Source: an uncultured Oscillibacter sp.
GTDB taxonomy: Bacteria > Bacillota > Clostridia > Oscillospirales > Oscillospiraceae
NCBI GenBank assembly: GCA_946530565.1
Contig: CAMNAE010000068.1
Span: 1-7,663, forward strand
DNA: 7,663 nt
Direction: 5' to 3'
Below, in pieces: positions 5,839-7,663 of this stretch (positions are counted from its first letter, which is position 1; each line of letters begins with the position of its first letter). The translations under genes were made by a program, and so were the position numbers. Below the pieces are notes generated by a model. It saw only the letters and a program-made list of their open reading frames with translations. It was not told the DNA's origin and ran no database searches.

Positions 5839-7512
5839 TCACCAGCGCATGACCGCGCCTTCGGCGGCGGAGCCGGCAGCTTTCGCGTAGAGTCCGAGCC
5901 AGCCCTTTGTGAACCTCGGTGCCGGCGGCGTCCAGCTCTTTCTGCGCTCGGCGAGCTCAGCGTCGGAGACTTCCAGCTGCAGCAGCCGCTGCTCAACATC
6001 GATCGTGATCCTGTCGCCGTCACGCACGAGCGCGATCGGGCCGCCGTCGCTCGCCTCGGGCGAGATGTGACCGACAAAGCAGCCGTTGTTCGTGCCGGAA
6101 AAGCGCCCGTCGGTGATGAGCGCGGTGCTCCTAGAGAGGCCGCGGCCGTAGAGATACTTCATCGCCTTGTACATCTCGCGCATGCCGGGGCCGCCCTTCG
6201 GGCCCTCGTAGCGGATCACCACCACATGCCCCGCATGGACCTTTCCGGCAAGGATCGCCTCTTCTGCCTCCTCTTCGGAGTCAAAGCAGATCGCCTCACC
6301 CTCGAAATGCTGCAGCTCTTTTGCAAATGCGCCCGGCTTTGTGATGCCTGTATCCGGTGCGAGGTTGCCCCGCAGCACCGCAACGCCTCCGGAGAAGCCG
6401 AACGGATCGTCCAGGGTCCGCACGACCTTACCGGTCCGCGGATAGAGATAGCGGTGCGACGCAATGTTCTCCGCCACCGTCGCGCCGGTCACGGTCAGGG
6501 CGTCGGTCTCAAGGATACTTTTGAGCTCCTCCATGAGCCGCGGCACACCGCCGTCACGGTAGAAGTCGACGATATTGTAGCTGCACGCCGGATTCATCTT
6601 CGCGATCTGCGGCGTCGAGCGGGAGAGGTCGTCGAATTCGGAGAGCACGTCGATCCCGAGCTCCGCCTCGTGGGCGATCGCCGTGAGATGCATGACCGCG
6701 TTGGTCGAGCCGCTCATTGCAAGGCAGCAGCGTATCGCGTTGCGGATCGCGCTGTCGGTCAGGATCTTTCGCGCACTGATCCCGTTTTTGACGAGCTCAA
6801 CGATGCGCATGCCGGTCTCCTCGGCGAGCATAAAGCGTCTGGCGGAGGTCGCCGGCGCAGTGCCGCCGTCGGGTACGGTCATGCCGAGCGCCTCGGAGAG
6901 CGCACACATCGTATTCGCCGTGCCGAGATACGAGCAGGAGCCGCAGCCCGGGCAGGCGGTGTCTTCGAGCGCGGTGTACTCCTCTTCCGTGATCTTGCCG
7001 GCGGATAACATGCCATAGGCCTCAGTCGCGGAGGTCTGGTCGCTCTCGCGCCCGTCGAACTCCACGCCGCCCTCCATCGGGCCGCCGGGGAGCAGCACAC
7101 AGGGGATGTCGAGACGCGCCGCCGCCATGAGCATGCCCGGCACGATCTTATCGCAGGAGCCAAGGAGCACGAGTCCGTCGAACTGGTTGATCTCGGCCAT
7201 CGATTCGATGCTGTTTGCGATCAGCTCGCGGGACGGGAGAATATAGTGCATGCCGACATGGCCGTTCGCCATGCCGTCGCAGCCGCCGATCACTCCGAAC
7301 TCATAGGGTGTGCCGCCGGCGCGATAGATGCCGTCCTTGACGCGCTGAGCGACCTGGCGGAGGTTGTAGTGACCGGGCACGACCTCGCTCCAGGCGTTGG
7401 CAATGCCGATCATGGGGCGCTTCAGGTCGTCGGTCGAATAGCCCATGGCTTTCAGGGTCGCGCGGTAGTATTGCTTTTCAAGGCCTTTTAATACAGTGTC
7501 GCTGCGGCTCAT
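5839..7512 (-). CDS. ilvD: IlvD/Edd-family dehydratase, probably dihydroxy-acid dehydratase
   Basis: The expected reaction is dehydration of 2,3-dihydroxy-isovalerate and 2,3-dihydroxy-3-methylvalerate to the 2-keto acids of valine, leucine and isoleucine synthesis, using an Fe-S cluster and Mg in the cytosol. At 557 residues it has normal family length. Motifs are ANAWSEVVPGH (39-48), CDGMANGH..LPSRE (78-96), CDKIVPGMLMAAARL (120-134) with C120 and the metal-binding D121/K122, CPGCGSC (187-193) with the likely cluster ligand C193, SGSTNAVMHL (267-276), EGPKGGPGMREM (436-447) and TDGRFSG with the likely catalytic S472. The position that is Cys in [2Fe-2S] enzymes is in PGHYNL here, as in the E. 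coli [4Fe-4S] type. CSYL and TNNGCFVGHISPEA differ from the more usual CSGM and GG(T)xGxxIGHVSPEA, so a sugar-acid or other substrate is possible. The ATG at 7512 has AGGAGG at 7 bases; a GTG 27 bases upstream lacks an SD. Confidence 0.87.
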   Translation of the reverse strand: MSRSDTVLKGLEKQYYRATLKAMGYSTDDLKRPMIGIANAWSEVVPGHYNLRQVAQRVKDGIYRAGGTPYEFGVIGGCDGMANGHVGMHYILPSRELIANSIESMAEINQFDGLVLLGSCDKIVPGMLMAAARLDIPCVLLPGGPMEGGVEFDGRESDQTSATEAYGMLSAGKITEEEYTALEDTACPGCGSCSYLGTANTMCALSEALGMTVPDGGTAPATSARRFMLAEETGMRIVELVKNGISARKILTDSAIRNAIRCCLAMSGSTNAVMHLTAIAHEAELGIDVLSEFDDLSRSTPQIAKMNPACSYNIVDFYRDGGVPRLMEELKSILETDALTVTGATVAENIASHRYLYPRTGKVVRTLDDPFGFSGGVAVLRGNLAPDTGITKPGAFAKELQHFEGEAICFDSEEEAEEAILAGKVHAGHVVVIRYEGPKGGPGMREMYKAMKYLYGRGLSRSTALITDGRFSGTNNGCFVGHISPEASDGGPIALVRDGDRITIDVEQRLLQLEVSDAELAERRKSWTPPAPRFTKGWLGLYAKAAGSAAEGAVMRW

Positions 7513-7519
7513 AGGAATG

Positions 7520-7525
7520 CCTCCT
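7520..7525 (-). promoter_or_regulatory. Shine-Dalgarno site of ilvD
   Basis: AGGAGG stands 7 bases before the ATG at 7512, the ideal spacing. It decides against the in-frame GTG at 7539. Confidence 0.88.
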
Positions 7526-7558
7526 TGTTTTGTATTCACCTTCTATTGATCATCAGTC

Positions 7559-7663
7559 TTAGACCTCTCCCCCGCAGCACATGAGCACGTAGGGATCGAT
7601 GTGGTAAAAATCGCGGGTATGCGAGCAAAGCAGGTGCCGGATCTCCTGAATGTCTCCGGTGCG
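7559..7663 (-). CDS. C-terminal end of an unidentified protein (cut by window edge)
   Basis: One minus-strand frame from the right edge stays open for 34 codons and ends in TAA at 7561-7559. The product ends ...HTRDFYHIDPYVLMCCGGEV. Of the three minus frames this has the most protein-like composition and codon use; the other two read as arginine- or serine-rich shadows and run past the stop. The gap to the ilvD start is 46 bases with no terminator or clear promoter, so the two genes may be co-transcribed. I do not recognise the family from this fragment. The tandem cysteines near the end are notable but unexplained. Confidence 0.6.
   Translation of the reverse strand, partial: RTGDIQEIRHLLCSHTRDFYHIDPYVLMCCGGEV

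Noticed and set aside
6067..7008. Plus-strand open frame (313 codons) opposite ilvD
   Set aside because: Composition is Arg/Ala/His-rich without domains, and it is fully covered by the conserved dehydratase on the other strand.
7513..7539. GTG start nine codons upstream for ilvD
   Set aside because: There is no SD at proper distance, whereas the ATG at 7512 has AGGAGG at 7 bases.

Overview
The window reads as chromosomal core DNA from a GC-rich, low-redundancy Firmicute, most plausibly a Clostridia gut lineage of the Oscillospiraceae/Ruminococcaceae type. The pointers are strong AGGAGG-type Shine-Dalgarno sites before every gene, a small SRP RNA gene placed directly upstream of dnaX, and a secreted BspA-type leucine-rich-repeat protein fused to bacterial Ig-like (Big_2) domains. 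The lineage is an inference; no rRNA or other phylogenetic marker is present.

Layout from left to right. (1) Positions 1-1004, minus strand: the first 334 codons of dnaX (DNA polymerase III gamma/tau), cut by the window edge. (2) Positions 1033-1170, minus strand: the SRP RNA gene (ffs) with a textbook domain IV and an unusually long closing helix. Its sigma-70-type promoter lies at 1183-1211, and no terminator separates it from dnaX, so ffs and dnaX probably share a transcript. (3) Positions 1220-4198, minus strand: a 992-residue secreted protein with a signal peptide, BspA-like LRR, seven Ig-like domains and an unrecognised C-terminal region. (4) Positions 4199-4542: a divergent intergenic region with a promoter for each flanking gene and several palindromes. 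(5) Positions 4543-5748, plus strand: ackA (acetate kinase), complete with all known catalytic residues, a consensus-like promoter and a strong terminator. (6) Positions 5777-5817: a bidirectional terminator shared by the convergent ackA and ilvD. (7) Positions 5839-7512, minus strand: an IlvD/Edd-family dehydratase, probably dihydroxy-acid dehydratase. (8) Positions 7559-7663, minus strand: the last 34 codons of an unidentified gene that may be in an operon with ilvD.

Functionally these are mostly housekeeping genes: replication clamp loading, protein targeting, acetate/ATP fermentation and branched-chain amino-acid synthesis. One accessory cell-surface or secreted protein sits among them. 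I found no mobile element, CRISPR array, phage gene, defence system or tRNA. No previously undescribed multi-gene system is evident. The points most worth a second look are the ffs-dnaX junction, the palindromes in the leaders of ackA and the Ig-like gene, the unassigned C-terminal domain of the Ig-like protein, and the atypical Fe-S motif of the dehydratase.
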